Source: Desulfurococcus mucosus DSM 2162 (GTDB lineage: Archaea; Thermoproteota; Thermoprotei_A; Sulfolobales; Desulfurococcaceae). From it: a stretch of DNA of 64,000 bases. The DNA is taken from positions 372,001-436,000 of the forward strand of contig NC_014961.1 in NCBI RefSeq assembly GCF_000186365.1. Reading direction: 5' to 3'. The notes under the pieces are model-generated. The model saw only the letters and a list, made by a program, of their open reading frames with translations. It was not told where the DNA came from and searched no databases. Position 1 is the first letter of the stretch. Each line of letters starts with the position of its first letter. A program made the translations under genes and the position numbers. Shown piece by piece: positions 8,733-16,107 of the stretch.

Positions 8733-9458
8733 ATGGGGGTGAGGCTCCTCCTCCCGGTGGACGTGGTCATCGATTCAAGGGAGGACAGTAAGCACCCTGA
8801 GTTCAGGGAGGCTTTCACAAGGGAGGGCTTGAAGACAGCTGTAAGGGAGCTGCCGGCCGGCGACTTCCTCCTCATGGCGCCCGAGGGCAGGAGGTCTATA
8901 CTGGTTGAGAGGAAGAGCGTCGACGACCTCGCTAACAGTATAAGGGATAACAGGATATGGGAGCAGAGCAGCATGCTCCTCGAGGAGGCGCGTAGAGACG
9001 GGCACCAGCCCCTTATACTCGTGGAAGGGTGTCTCAGCATCCTTGAGAAGCAGAGGGGCTGGAGGATCCAGAGTGTTCTAAGGGTCTTAGACACGTTGAT
9101 CCTCGACATGGGTATACCAGTCCTCAACACGCCGGGGAAGGATGCGACGATAGCGTGGATTATTGCGAAGGCGAGGAGCCTTGGGAGAACCGAGGAGAAA
9201 CGGGTCTTCAGGATGAGGACTGAGAGGAAGCCCATGGATATAAATGAGAGGATACTCTACGTTGCGGAAGGCGTGATAGGCCCCGTCCTGGCGAGGAAGC
9301 TCCTCGAGAGGTTTAAGACGCTGAGGAACCTGGCTAACGCGTCTAAGCACGACTTATTAAGCGTCGAGGGGATCGGGGAGAAGAGGGCTGAGGAAATATA
9401 CCTTTTATTCAACACGCCTTGGAGGGGCAGCGGGGATGAGTCAGGGAGCGATGGCTGA
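8733..9458 (+). CDS. xpf: XPF/Mus81-family structure-specific endonuclease (short crenarchaeal form)
   Basis: This nuclease cuts 3' flaps and branched DNA in repair and fork restart. The ERCC4 nuclease domain shows D14 in VVIDSRE and the family signature ERKSVDDL (from E59). Tandem helix-hairpin-helix motifs follow (about residues 165-230, VEGIGEKRAEEI). It has no helicase domain, as is normal in Crenarchaeota, where the protein is about 230-250 residues long and works with PCNA. I do not see a clear PCNA-binding box at the C-terminus, which ends with a serine/glycine/aspartate tail. It starts 13 bases after the dehydrogenase stop and overlaps the next gene by 23 bases. Confidence 0.93.
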   Translation: MGVRLLLPVDVVIDSREDSKHPEFREAFTREGLKTAVRELPAGDFLLMAPEGRRSILVERKSVDDLANSIRDNRIWEQSSMLLEEARRDGHQPLILVEGCLSILEKQRGWRIQSVLRVLDTLILDMGIPVLNTPGKDATIAWIIAKARSLGRTEEKRVFRMRTERKPMDINERILYVAEGVIGPVLARKLLERFKTLRNLANASKHDLLSVEGIGEKRAEEIYLLFNTPWRGSGDESGSDG

Positions 9459-10452
9459 TGCACTGGGATACCTGGTCCCTGTAGCAGTATCGGCTGCAAC
9501 AGCCTGGCTCCTCCTGGACTGGTGGGTTGACGCCGGGTGGAGGCTGGGGCTCAAGGGCAGGGATATGAATAAGCCGGGCGAACACTACGCTGTGGAGGCG
9601 GGCGGCGTATGGGTCCTCCTAGGGGCTGCATTCGGCATCCTCTCATACGTCGCGCTCGACACATATCTCTCAAGTGATAAGGGGAGCGTGGAGTACTTCG
9701 CTGTCTCCCAGGTCCTCGTCCTCGCAGGCCTCCTAGGGTTAATGGATGACATACTCGGCTGGAAGAAGGGGTTGAGCCAGGTTAAAAGAGTATTGTTAAC
9801 GCTGCCCATATCCTTCCCGCTCGTAGTGGTGAAAGCCGGCTACACTAGTGTCGAACTCCCCTTGATAGGGGTCCTCGACCTAGGCCCCTTATACCCGCTG
9901 CTGGTTGTCCCAGTCGGCGTGATGGGGGCTAGCAACGCGTTCAACATGATCGCCGGGTACAATGGGCTTGAAGCACTCCAGGCACTGGTTATCACGGGGT
10001 TCACCCTGCTGTTCGCCTTGAAGAAGGGTATAGTGGATGTAATCCCCCTGCTCCTCGTGATGGCTGCTGCAATCCTAGTCTTCCTAAGGTACAACTGGTG
10101 TCCTGCAAGGGTTTTCCCCGGTAACACCTTCACCTACGGGTTCGGCGCCTTCTATGCTTCAATAGTGATATACGGTAACTTCGAGAAGTTCGGGCTAGCC
10201 TTGTTCACACCCTACTTCATTGAGCTAGCGTTATTCATAAGGGGCCTGTTAAACGGCGTGTACAAGGAGAACTTCAGTAAGCCGACCCCCGAGGGGTGTT
10301 TGAAGCCGCCTTACAGTAAGCACTATAGTTTAACCCACCTAGCGATCACCGTGGTTGAGAAGCTGAAGGGATGCGCCGGGGAGAGGAGCGTGGTCGTATT
10401 CATAACGCTGATCGAGGCGGCTGCAGCCACCGTGGCATTAATACTACTGTAG
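9436..10452 (+). CDS. GlcNAc-1-phosphate transferase, MraY/GPT family (dolichyl-P acceptor)
   Basis: This membrane enzyme moves a sugar-1-phosphate, probably GlcNAc-1-P, from UDP to dolichyl phosphate, the first step of lipid-linked oligosaccharide synthesis for N-glycosylation or surface glycans. It has about ten membrane segments. Family motifs are DMNKPG (first cytoplasmic loop), GLMDDILG (the DDxxG motif) and NAFNMIAGYNGLE (the metal and uridine site). The start overlaps the XPF gene by 23 bases; an in-frame ATG at 9451 is an alternative. It is probably cotranscribed with xpf. Confidence 0.92.
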   Translation: MSQGAMADALGYLVPVAVSAATAWLLLDWWVDAGWRLGLKGRDMNKPGEHYAVEAGGVWVLLGAAFGILSYVALDTYLSSDKGSVEYFAVSQVLVLAGLLGLMDDILGWKKGLSQVKRVLLTLPISFPLVVVKAGYTSVELPLIGVLDLGPLYPLLVVPVGVMGASNAFNMIAGYNGLEALQALVITGFTLLFALKKGIVDVIPLLLVMAAAILVFLRYNWCPARVFPGNTFTYGFGAFYASIVIYGNFEKFGLALFTPYFIELALFIRGLLNGVYKENFSKPTPEGCLKPPYSKHYSLTHLAITVVEKLKGCAGERSVVVFITLIEAAAATVALILL

Positions 10453-10455
10453 GTT

Positions 10456-10770
10456 TCACCCTAGTATTCTCTCGCACTCCTCAGAGTCAACCACCATAAC
10501 GCCGCCCTCCGGTCTAAGCATGTATAGTAGTCTAAGCGGTATCCTCTCCCTCTTAAATATTGAGAGCCACGCGGGGAGAGCTGCCTTAGCACTAGAGTAC
10601 TCGGTGCACAGCCTCCTCGCAGCCCCATCAACATACTCGTCGAGTATCCGCCTCAACACCTGGAACAGCTCGCTACTGCTTGAAGCCTGAAACTCCTTCT
10701 TCAATGCTCTAAGCCACTCCGCATCCTCCCTGCTCACCGAGATAGATGTGTCGCTTCTCTGCTTCTCCAA
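10456..10770 (-). CDS. ribbon-helix-helix small DNA-binding protein
   Basis: The N-terminal 45 residues fit a ribbon-helix-helix fold: a strand TSISVS, a first helix EDAEWLRALKKEF, then SSSSELFQVLRRILDEYV. The remaining 55 residues are an unassigned domain. The start is TTG at 10770, following GGTGATC. Such proteins act as dimeric repressors or antitoxins, but no toxin gene is adjacent. Upstream at 10836-10846 is TTTCTAAAATA, close to the operator repeats of the neighbouring zinc-finger gene, which hints that one regulator may control both. That link is inference. Confidence 0.7.
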   Translation of the reverse strand: MEKQRSDTSISVSREDAEWLRALKKEFQASSSSELFQVLRRILDEYVDGAARRLCTEYSSAKAALPAWLSIFKRERIPLRLLYMLRPEGGVMVVDSEECERILG

Positions 10771-10979
10771 GGGTGATCACCATGAGGCAATGGATTCCAT
10801 GGGGTCCCGGGCCCGGGTCGGGGGCTTTCTGCACGTTTCTAAAATAATTGTTTGTATAATGATGTTCAACGACATGGTGAAACACATAGGGGACCCGTAC
10901 CCGGGTGCAGGGAGCCGGCGCCGGGCCGGGATACAGTACACCCCTACCCCCATATATTCCACCCTGGATGGGCTTGGAG
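10771..10979. promoter_or_regulatory. upstream region of the RHH gene
   Basis: It contains an AT-rich patch near 10836-10862 (with TTTCTAAAATA and TATAAT) that could be the minus-strand promoter of the RHH gene. It also holds GC palindromes (CCCGGGCCCGGG near 10807). No gene is supported. Confidence 0.35.
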
Positions 10980-10998
10980 ACCCATGGCCTCCATGGGT
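10980..10998 (-). terminator. hairpin at 3' end of zinc-finger gene
   Basis: A perfect 8-bp inverted repeat, ACCCATGG and CCATGGGT with a CCT loop, lies immediately beyond the stop codon (11000-11002) of the zinc-finger gene. Its position fits a transcription-end or mRNA-stability structure. Archaeal terminators usually rely on T tracts, so the function is uncertain. Confidence 0.4.
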
Positions 10999-10999
10999 T

Positions 11000-11329
11000 T
11001 CATCCCCGGTGCACCGTGGTGTTCACGCTGCTTCTCCCTGAGCCGCAGGCGCTCGCTATTTCTTCGAGTTCCCCTAGGTGCTTTTTGACGAGGTGGAGGT
11101 AGAGGGCGTGCTTCCAGCACCTGGGTCCCGGCGTGTACCCGCAGAAGGGGCACTTCCTCTGCTCGTCTATGAGTCTCGCCAGCTCCTTGATTTCACCCAT
11201 TATGTTGCCGCAGCTCATCTCGGCTAGGTGTATTGAGCCCTGGCTCGGCTTTTTCCCGGTGATCAACCTGGCTATGCTGTAGGCGAGCTTCTCGATCACC
11301 CTGAGGCTGGTGTGGCTTTCCGCCTGCAT
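11000..11329 (-). CDS. small C2H2-type zinc-finger protein
   Basis: This is a 109-residue protein. The first 60 residues look helical; then comes a zinc finger CPFCGYTPGPRCWKHALYLHLVKKH, with a C-x2-C pair and an H-x5-H pair. The frame is open further upstream, but the ATG at 11329 is chosen because GGTGG lies just before it and the TATA box (11362-11367) is 35 bases upstream. The upstream extension would also run through the TATA box and both operator copies. A DNA-binding regulator is likely, and the paired operators suggest autoregulation. The C-terminal serine/threonine tail is probably disordered. Function is otherwise unknown. Confidence 0.7.
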   Translation of the reverse strand: MQAESHTSLRVIEKLAYSIARLITGKKPSQGSIHLAEMSCGNIMGEIKELARLIDEQRKCPFCGYTPGPRCWKHALYLHLVKKHLGELEEIASACGSGRSSVNTTVHRG

Positions 11330-11340
11330 GGTGCCACCGG

Positions 11341-11391
11341 TTTCTATTTTGGAAACGGGTGTTATAAGCTTTTCTATTTTGGAAAAAGCTT
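11341..11391 (-). promoter_or_regulatory. paired 15-bp operators flanking a TATA box
   Basis: Two identical 15-mers, TTTCTATTTTGGAAA on the plus strand, lie at 11341-11355 and 11371-11385, exactly 30 bp apart (about three helical turns). The minus-strand TATA element (CTTATAAC around 11362-11367) sits midway between them. The upstream copy is embedded in a perfect 8-bp inverted repeat, AAGCTTTT (11366-11373) and AAAAGCTT (11384-11391). The downstream copy covers the expected transcription start of the zinc-finger gene. This looks like a repressor pair that blocks TBP/TFB binding. The regulator is not known. Confidence 0.65.
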
Positions 11392-11549
11392 GATGCGATG
11401 CAGGATCAACGGGGCCCCAGGGGTTAGCAGTGTAAACCTTGTTTGCATCACGGCACACTTTCAGTGATCGCCCGTTGAAAACCCGCACTTTCGGCGACCT
11501 CTCTACTTATAAACCCCGCCTCTAAACCCCTGATCGGGAGGATGAACCC

Positions 11550-11714
11550 ATGAACCCGGAGGTAAAGCTCTACATTATAGCGGTCTTGAAGAAGCTGAGG
11601 GAAACCATAGAGGGCTGCAGGAGCATTGAGTGCGCTACATCCGTCATAGACACATATATCGAGGCAATAGATGAAAAGACCACGAGCGAAATACTGAAGA
11701 TGCTTGGGCTCTAG
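11550..11714 (+). CDS. 54-residue conserved-looking small protein
   Basis: A 54-codon frame starts at the ATG at 11550, after GGGAGGATG, and ends with TAG at 11714. A TATA box (TTATAAA near 11507) is about 40 bases upstream. The protein begins MNPEVKLYIIAVLKKLRE and is predicted to be nearly all helix, with two cysteines (GCRSIEC), which would suit a small regulatory or dimerising helical protein. The frame has normal codon use. I do not recognise a family. It lies divergently to the zinc-finger gene. Confidence 0.6.
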   Translation: MNPEVKLYIIAVLKKLRETIEGCRSIECATSVIDTYIEAIDEKTTSEILKMLGL

Positions 11715-11999
11715 GATGCACGCCCAGTATACGGGTGCATACACCAGGCATCCACACGTGGATACATAAGCGTTAAAGCACGGGCCAGCAGGATACAGCA
11801 ATGGTGCACGGGTTGAAGACCCGTAGAAGCACACCCTTCCAGCACCTCAGATACATTGAAGCCAAGGATAAGCGGAGGCATAGATCCCTGAGACACCGGG
11901 TTTTTTAAAGCAGCGCACCCCAGGTAAATAAGCTGCATCCCAACTTATTTTTCACGGGGTGACAGGGTTCCAGCCCCGTTAAGGCTACGGGGAGGATGC
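11715..11999. other. intergenic with one weak small frame
   Basis: A 35-codon frame at 11801-11908 (MVHGLKTRRSTPF...) encodes a very basic peptide, but it has no clear ribosome site, so I do not call it a gene. The end of the region carries a candidate ribosome site, GGGGAGGATG, for the next gene. Confidence 0.35.
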
Positions 12000-13079
12000 A
12001 TGAGTGCCCCCAGCAGGGAGCTGGGTGAATGGTACGTCGACGAGGTTGTAAGTGCTAGGCTATACAGGTTTCTCGCGGCTGCAACAGGCCGGAGGGTGTT
12101 TGAGGAACTAGCCTTGATGGAGGAGAAGCATGCCGGCATCATAGCTGGATTAATGATTGGGAGGGGTTTAAAGCCTCCCAGGAGGCTGCCGTTGAGGGCT
12201 AGGCTGAGGGAGCGGTTGCTGAGGCTTGCATCGAGGCTACTCGGCTACAGGGTCTTAATGCTCGTCATGGAGCACGGTGAGCTGGAGGCGGTGGTGGGCT
12301 ACTGGAGGCTCCTCAACGACCCCTCTATGGTTGATGCCAGGGAGAGGGTTCTGGAGCTCCTGAGGGATGAAGTTGTTCACGAGGCAGGGTTGTACGGGGA
12401 GATCCACGGGTTCAGGGTTGAGGCCGAGGGCTTGAAGGATGCTGTATACGGTATGATAGATGCACTCGTAGAGATAGAGGCCGGGTTGATAGGTGTTGCA
12501 GCGGCCACGCAGCCGATCATCGCTGGTGTAGCCGGCTTGATATCATCGATAGCGGGCTCAATCAGCATGAGTGTGGGAGCGTACTTGTCAACCAAGTCTG
12601 AGAACGAGGCGGCGAGCAGTGAGGAGCTCGCGGACAGCGTGTTGTCAACCGTGGATAAGACGCGGTTCCTGGAGAAAGCATGGAGGAGACTGCGTGAAGC
12701 CGGGTTAACGAGTGAGGAGGCTTCAGCCATAGTTGAGCTTGCCTCAGGGAGCCAGGCTCTCCTGAAACTACTGTCGCTCCACGGTGAGAAAGCCTCTTCC
12801 CCTGTGAAGGCTGCTAGGAACGCCGGCTTATTCTACGTGCTGGGTGCCATAGGCCCTGTTGCACCCTTCCTAGCGAACCTACCGCTCTACCACTCCGTGA
12901 TGCTCTCACTCCTCTTAACGCTCCTCGTCCTCCTCGCCCTATCAGTATTCATCTCCCTGGTGTCTGGTGCAAGGGTCCTCAGGGTTTTCGCCGAGTACGC
13001 TTTGCTAACCCTTGCAGCCACAGCAGCCACTTTCACGGTTGGCCTTGCCGCCAGGAGGCTCCTCGGCCTCGAGGTCTAG
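12000..13079 (+). CDS. ferritin-like/VIT1-CCC1 family membrane protein
   Basis: This 359-residue protein joins a ferritin-like four-helix domain (about residues 1-150) to a CCC1/VIT1-type membrane part (about 155-359, several hydrophobic helices). The ferritin-like part has the spaced acidic and ExxH pattern of a di-iron site: EELALMEEKH, then MEHGELE, then RDEVVHEAG. VIT-family proteins export Fe2+ or Mn2+ from the cytosol, and the ferritin-like domain probably binds or senses the metal. The start ATG at 12000 follows GGGGAGGATG. It is a single-gene unit, convergent with the anion transporter. Metal specificity is inferred from the family. Confidence 0.82.
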   Translation: MSAPSRELGEWYVDEVVSARLYRFLAAATGRRVFEELALMEEKHAGIIAGLMIGRGLKPPRRLPLRARLRERLLRLASRLLGYRVLMLVMEHGELEAVVGYWRLLNDPSMVDARERVLELLRDEVVHEAGLYGEIHGFRVEAEGLKDAVYGMIDALVEIEAGLIGVAAATQPIIAGVAGLISSIAGSISMSVGAYLSTKSENEAASSEELADSVLSTVDKTRFLEKAWRRLREAGLTSEEASAIVELASGSQALLKLLSLHGEKASSPVKAARNAGLFYVLGAIGPVAPFLANLPLYHSVMLSLLLTLLVLLALSVFISLVSGARVLRVFAEYALLTLAATAATFTVGLAARRLLGLEV

Positions 13080-13141
13080 TGAACGGCGACGGCTCCCCGC
13101 CCCAGGGCCGGTGTGCCTCTGGTTGCATGGAGAGTAGGGTT

Positions 13142-13175
13142 CTGACCTCCTCCTCGCCCTTTAGGGCGGGGTCAG
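13142..13175. repeat. solo right end of the TnpB element family / bidirectional hairpin
   Basis: The sequence CTGACCTCCTCCTCGCCC starts like the right end of the two TnpB-related elements in this window (CTGACCTCCTCCCCGCCC at 17419 reversed and at 54701). It then folds back on itself: CTGACC pairs with GGTCAG (13170-13175), and CGCCCT (13155-13160) with AGGGCG (13163-13168). It lies between two convergent genes and supplies the stop region of the anion transporter. It is probably a relic of an element end, now possibly serving as a terminator. Confidence 0.5.
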
Positions 13176-14455
13176 GGAGGCGAGTATGCGAGGAGGTAGA
13201 TGAGCCATCCTGTGAGCACGTTCACCATGTTGAATGCTAGGGCCTTCTTCACGAACCCTGTGAATGAAACCCTGTGTCCAGCCATTTCCAGTATGCCTAC
13301 TGCAACCATGTTGGATGAGGCGCCTATGGGTGTTATGCATCCGCCTAGGGTTGTCCCGAGGAGGAGGGCCCATGCCAGTGCAACGGGGTCTGCTCCAATG
13401 GCTGTAGCCAGCTTGGAGGTCAGGGGGAGGCTTGCAACAATATAGGGCGTGTTATCGATGAACGCTGAGGCAAGCACGCTCACCCCTATCAGTACTGATG
13501 AGACAGCTGTGAAGCCGCCGCCTGTGGCTGAGAGCACGGCTGCAACAAACCTGTCTATCCACCCGTACTTGAGGAGCCCTGCTGAGAGAGCGAAGACCGA
13601 TGCTATGAACACTGGGAGCCTCCATTCAAGACTGCCGCGTGCAACCTCTAGGACACCCTTGTAATCCCTGTGGACGAGTAGCCTGGCAGCCAGGATCAAC
13701 GCTAACCCTGCTGAAACACAGAGCGTGAGCGGTAGCCCGAGGACGTTCCTCACGCTCAGCAAGGCCACTGTCACAGTCAGCGAGGCCGATGCCTCCGCCA
13801 GGTATACTTTATCGAAGCCCTCGCCGCCGGCTGAAGGAGACCCCTGTACCCTGCTCCTCCCTGAATGGAAGAGCGTGTAGACCAGTGTGGAGGCCAGCAT
13901 TGCTGCCACCGTGATGAAGAACATGCTGGGCCTCCCACGGTAGAAGAAGAAGTCTAGGAATGAGAGGTTGAAGTAGCCTGCAACGATCATCGCAGGGGGG
14001 TCCCCAACCATTGTAGCCGACCCCGACATGCCTGCAGCCAGTGCGACACCTATGAAGAGATCCACGGGGTTGAGGCCGGCTTCCTTGGCAACGTAGAAGA
14101 CGACGAGCCCCATTAATGAAACAGTTGACACGTTGTCGAGGAAGAGGCTGATGAAGCCGCTGAGGAGGATCAGGGTGAAGAATAGGAGGCGGGGGCTCCT
14201 CACCCTTGACACAATCCGCTTGCTCACAGCCTCACCGAAACCGGAGTCCCTGAGAAAGCCGGTCAACAGGCTCATCCCGGCGACAACGCCGAGGACATCC
14301 CATTCAACAGCCTCATAGAGCTCGACGGGGCTTAAGGCACCCGTGAAGAGCAGGAGGGCTAGCACAGCAGCCCCTAAGACATGCTTCTCAACGAGATCCA
14401 TGGAGACCAACGCTACTACTGCAGCGAAGACCAGTAGCACGAATACATCCATCAA
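13172..14455 (-). CDS. ArsB/NhaD-type ion transporter (IT superfamily)
   Basis: This 427-residue membrane protein has about eleven predicted segments and belongs to the ArsB/NhaD/citrate transporter superfamily, which exports arsenite or exchanges ions with H+ or Na+. Typical features are the two related halves and the conserved re-entrant stretches near GSATMVGDPPAMI and near GGCITPIGASSNMVAVG. The last codons (SPP, stop) lie in the right-end hairpin of a TnpB-type element, so the native C-terminus may have been changed by a past insertion. No arsenic regulator or ATPase is nearby, so the substrate is open. Confidence 0.85.
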   Translation of the reverse strand: MMDVFVLLVFAAVVALVSMDLVEKHVLGAAVLALLLFTGALSPVELYEAVEWDVLGVVAGMSLLTGFLRDSGFGEAVSKRIVSRVRSPRLLFFTLILLSGFISLFLDNVSTVSLMGLVVFYVAKEAGLNPVDLFIGVALAAGMSGSATMVGDPPAMIVAGYFNLSFLDFFFYRGRPSMFFITVAAMLASTLVYTLFHSGRSRVQGSPSAGGEGFDKVYLAEASASLTVTVALLSVRNVLGLPLTLCVSAGLALILAARLLVHRDYKGVLEVARGSLEWRLPVFIASVFALSAGLLKYGWIDRFVAAVLSATGGGFTAVSSVLIGVSVLASAFIDNTPYIVASLPLTSKLATAIGADPVALAWALLLGTTLGGCITPIGASSNMVAVGILEMAGHRVSFTGFVKKALAFNMVNVLTGWLIYLLAYSPP

Positions 14456-14564
14456 GACACGGCACCGGGCTACAGCCAGGGACCCAGCCTGTTTAAAACA
14501 AGCGTGGAGACTTATAAGTCTTCACGCACCGCAGCCATGGGCGAACGGTTGGCTCTCAAATAGT

Positions 14565-15518
14565 TTAAAGCATTGAAAGCGACACGGCGTAAATCGTTGA
14601 ACCCAGCCTCGGCGAGTACGAGACGGGTTTAAAACCCTCCCCAACCAGCACGGGAGCCAGGTTCGAGAGATGCGTCCATACAACCCTATAACCCTTGAGA
14701 CACAGGTAGGATAGCGCCCTACCCACAGCGATACCCATGTGTTCAAGCCGCCCGGTTGCCTCAGCCAGGACAATGGAGCCCTCCAAGGGGAGCCCGGCTG
14801 AAGCAGTCACACTCCTCCATGGCTCGACACCGGGTTCAAGCAGTGTGAGCCCGGCGGCCACTCCTCCACCACCCAGTAGTTCAAGCATCAGGGAGCCCCG
14901 TGGCCTCCCCGGTGCATCAGCCTCCCTGAGGGAGAAGGATAACGCGTCACCCAGCAAGCCCTCCATCCTCCTAGCTATGTTTCTAACCGATACCTCGGAG
15001 ACGCAGAGGATCGATGAAACAGTCTTCTGCGTGAGCCTCCCGCGTGCAGCCAGGTACAGGGATGCAGCGGCTACAGTGGAGTTACTCAACCCTCCCATAG
15101 CAACCCTAACCCTCCTAGCAGCCCACAGCGCGTCGGCCGCCGTGGAGTCGTCGAGGCCGAGAACCCTGGACGCGTAGGAGACGTAGCCGGCTAGGCTGCA
15201 GGGCTCCACGCCCATGCTCCTTAAAACCTCCGTGAAACGCGTCCTCGACACACCCGCATACTCCTCAACACACCTAGGGCTCACGCAGACACCCATACTC
15301 CTCAACGCAGCGTAGACGGCGGCAGCGGCCTTGAAACGCTTATCGAAATACTTGGTTAACTCTGTGAAAACAGGGTCGCTGAGAAGCCGTGAGGCAGTGG
15401 AAGCAAGCCTCTCTACGGGGACACCGGTCTTCACGGATACAGCTGTGGCGAGCTCCAAGAGGACCTCGTTGAACCCCTCCACCAAGCTCCCTCCACATGT
15501 ATAATGTATCATGGACAC
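14565..15518 (-). CDS. TFB-like cyclin-box protein with GNAT-like C-terminal region
   Basis: Residues 14-103 and 107-188 look like the two cyclin repeats of transcription factor B. The second has the typical pattern AAASLYLAARGRLTQKTVSSILCVSEVSVRN, seen here in parts (ASLYLAARG, then VSEVSVRN). There is no N-terminal zinc ribbon or B-finger, so it cannot replace TFB at the promoter in the usual way. Residues 190-317 form a separate domain whose pattern (GIAVGRALSYLCLKGYRVV, then LAPVLVGEGFKPV) resembles an acetyltransferase fold of the GNAT type, though the acetyl-CoA loop is weak. It could be a regulator that competes with TFB or binds RNA polymerase. TFB homology is fairly sure; the C-terminal assignment is tentative. 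Confidence 0.6.
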   Translation of the reverse strand: MSMIHYTCGGSLVEGFNEVLLELATAVSVKTGVPVERLASTASRLLSDPVFTELTKYFDKRFKAAAAVYAALRSMGVCVSPRCVEEYAGVSRTRFTEVLRSMGVEPCSLAGYVSYASRVLGLDDSTAADALWAARRVRVAMGGLSNSTVAAASLYLAARGRLTQKTVSSILCVSEVSVRNIARRMEGLLGDALSFSLREADAPGRPRGSLMLELLGGGGVAAGLTLLEPGVEPWRSVTASAGLPLEGSIVLAEATGRLEHMGIAVGRALSYLCLKGYRVVWTHLSNLAPVLVGEGFKPVSYSPRLGSTIYAVSLSML

Positions 15519-15620
15519 CGGCTTATATCCATGAACATGAATAAAGTGGTAGAGAAAGCGGGGGAATTATTTAAGCAGGATGCCGGGTACAGGGTTTAAA
15601 AAACAAGGGTTGAATTAAGC

Positions 15621-16055
15621 CTAAGGCAGGGTAACCTGCTTCGGGTACTCCTTACCGCTCGCGGTGTGGAGCTTTACCTCCACCATCTGCCCAGATGAGA
15701 AGCCGCTCGATATGGTTATGGTGAGACCCTTGGTTTCACCCGTTTTTATCGAGTATGGTAGCGTAATATTGAGGGTTACACCTACACTACCGTACGGCTT
15801 ACCGTTTATGAATATGTTGTCTATTGTGACATCCGTGGTTCCAACGTTCTTAACCTGGAGCGTTATTGTCCAGTATGTGGTGTTCGTAGTAGTATTGGTA
15901 AATTGCTCCGCGTAGGCGGTGATTATCTGGAGGTTCTCGGTTGCTGTGAAGGAGCCGACGAGCCCTGTCATCCATAGTGCTACTGCTATTGCTATGGCTA
16001 TTGTTACTGCGACGATTATTACTGTGGCTATTACTGGTGAAATAGCCTTCTTCAC
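15621..16055 (-). CDS. type IV pilin-like secreted protein
   Basis: This 144-residue protein has the archaeal class III leader: a short basic start MKKA, then ISPVIATVIIVAVTIAIA and a hydrophobic helix to about residue 34. Archaeal prepilin peptidase would cut before the helix. The mature part is beta-rich and threonine/asparagine-rich, as in extracellular pilins. The start is GTG at 16055, with GAGGTG ahead of it and a strong TATA box (16093-16100). It is therefore a surface filament or adhesin subunit. No assembly ATPase or membrane subunit is nearby, so it relies on genes elsewhere. Confidence 0.85.
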   Translation of the reverse strand: MKKAISPVIATVIIVAVTIAIAIAVALWMTGLVGSFTATENLQIITAYAEQFTNTTTNTTYWTITLQVKNVGTTDVTIDNIFINGKPYGSVGVTLNITLPYSIKTGETKGLTITISSGFSSGQMVEVKLHTASGKEYPKQVTLP

Positions 16056-16092
16056 TCTTGCACACCTCGGTTATTACTTATTAAGCTTTAAC

Positions 16093-16100
16093 TTTATAAA
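16093..16100 (-). promoter_or_regulatory. TATA box of the pilin gene
   Basis: TTTATAAA lies 38-45 bases upstream of the pilin GTG start, leaving a short leader with GAGGTG. The TnpB element begins only about 8 bases further upstream (after TTAC at 16104-16107), so any upstream activator site has been displaced while the core promoter remains. Confidence 0.65.
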
Positions 16101-16107
16101 TGCTTAC

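Noticed and set aside
11801-11908. 35-codon basic frame
   Set aside because: No convincing ribosome site or promoter spacing, and the peptide matches nothing known; it is described only within the intergenic entry.
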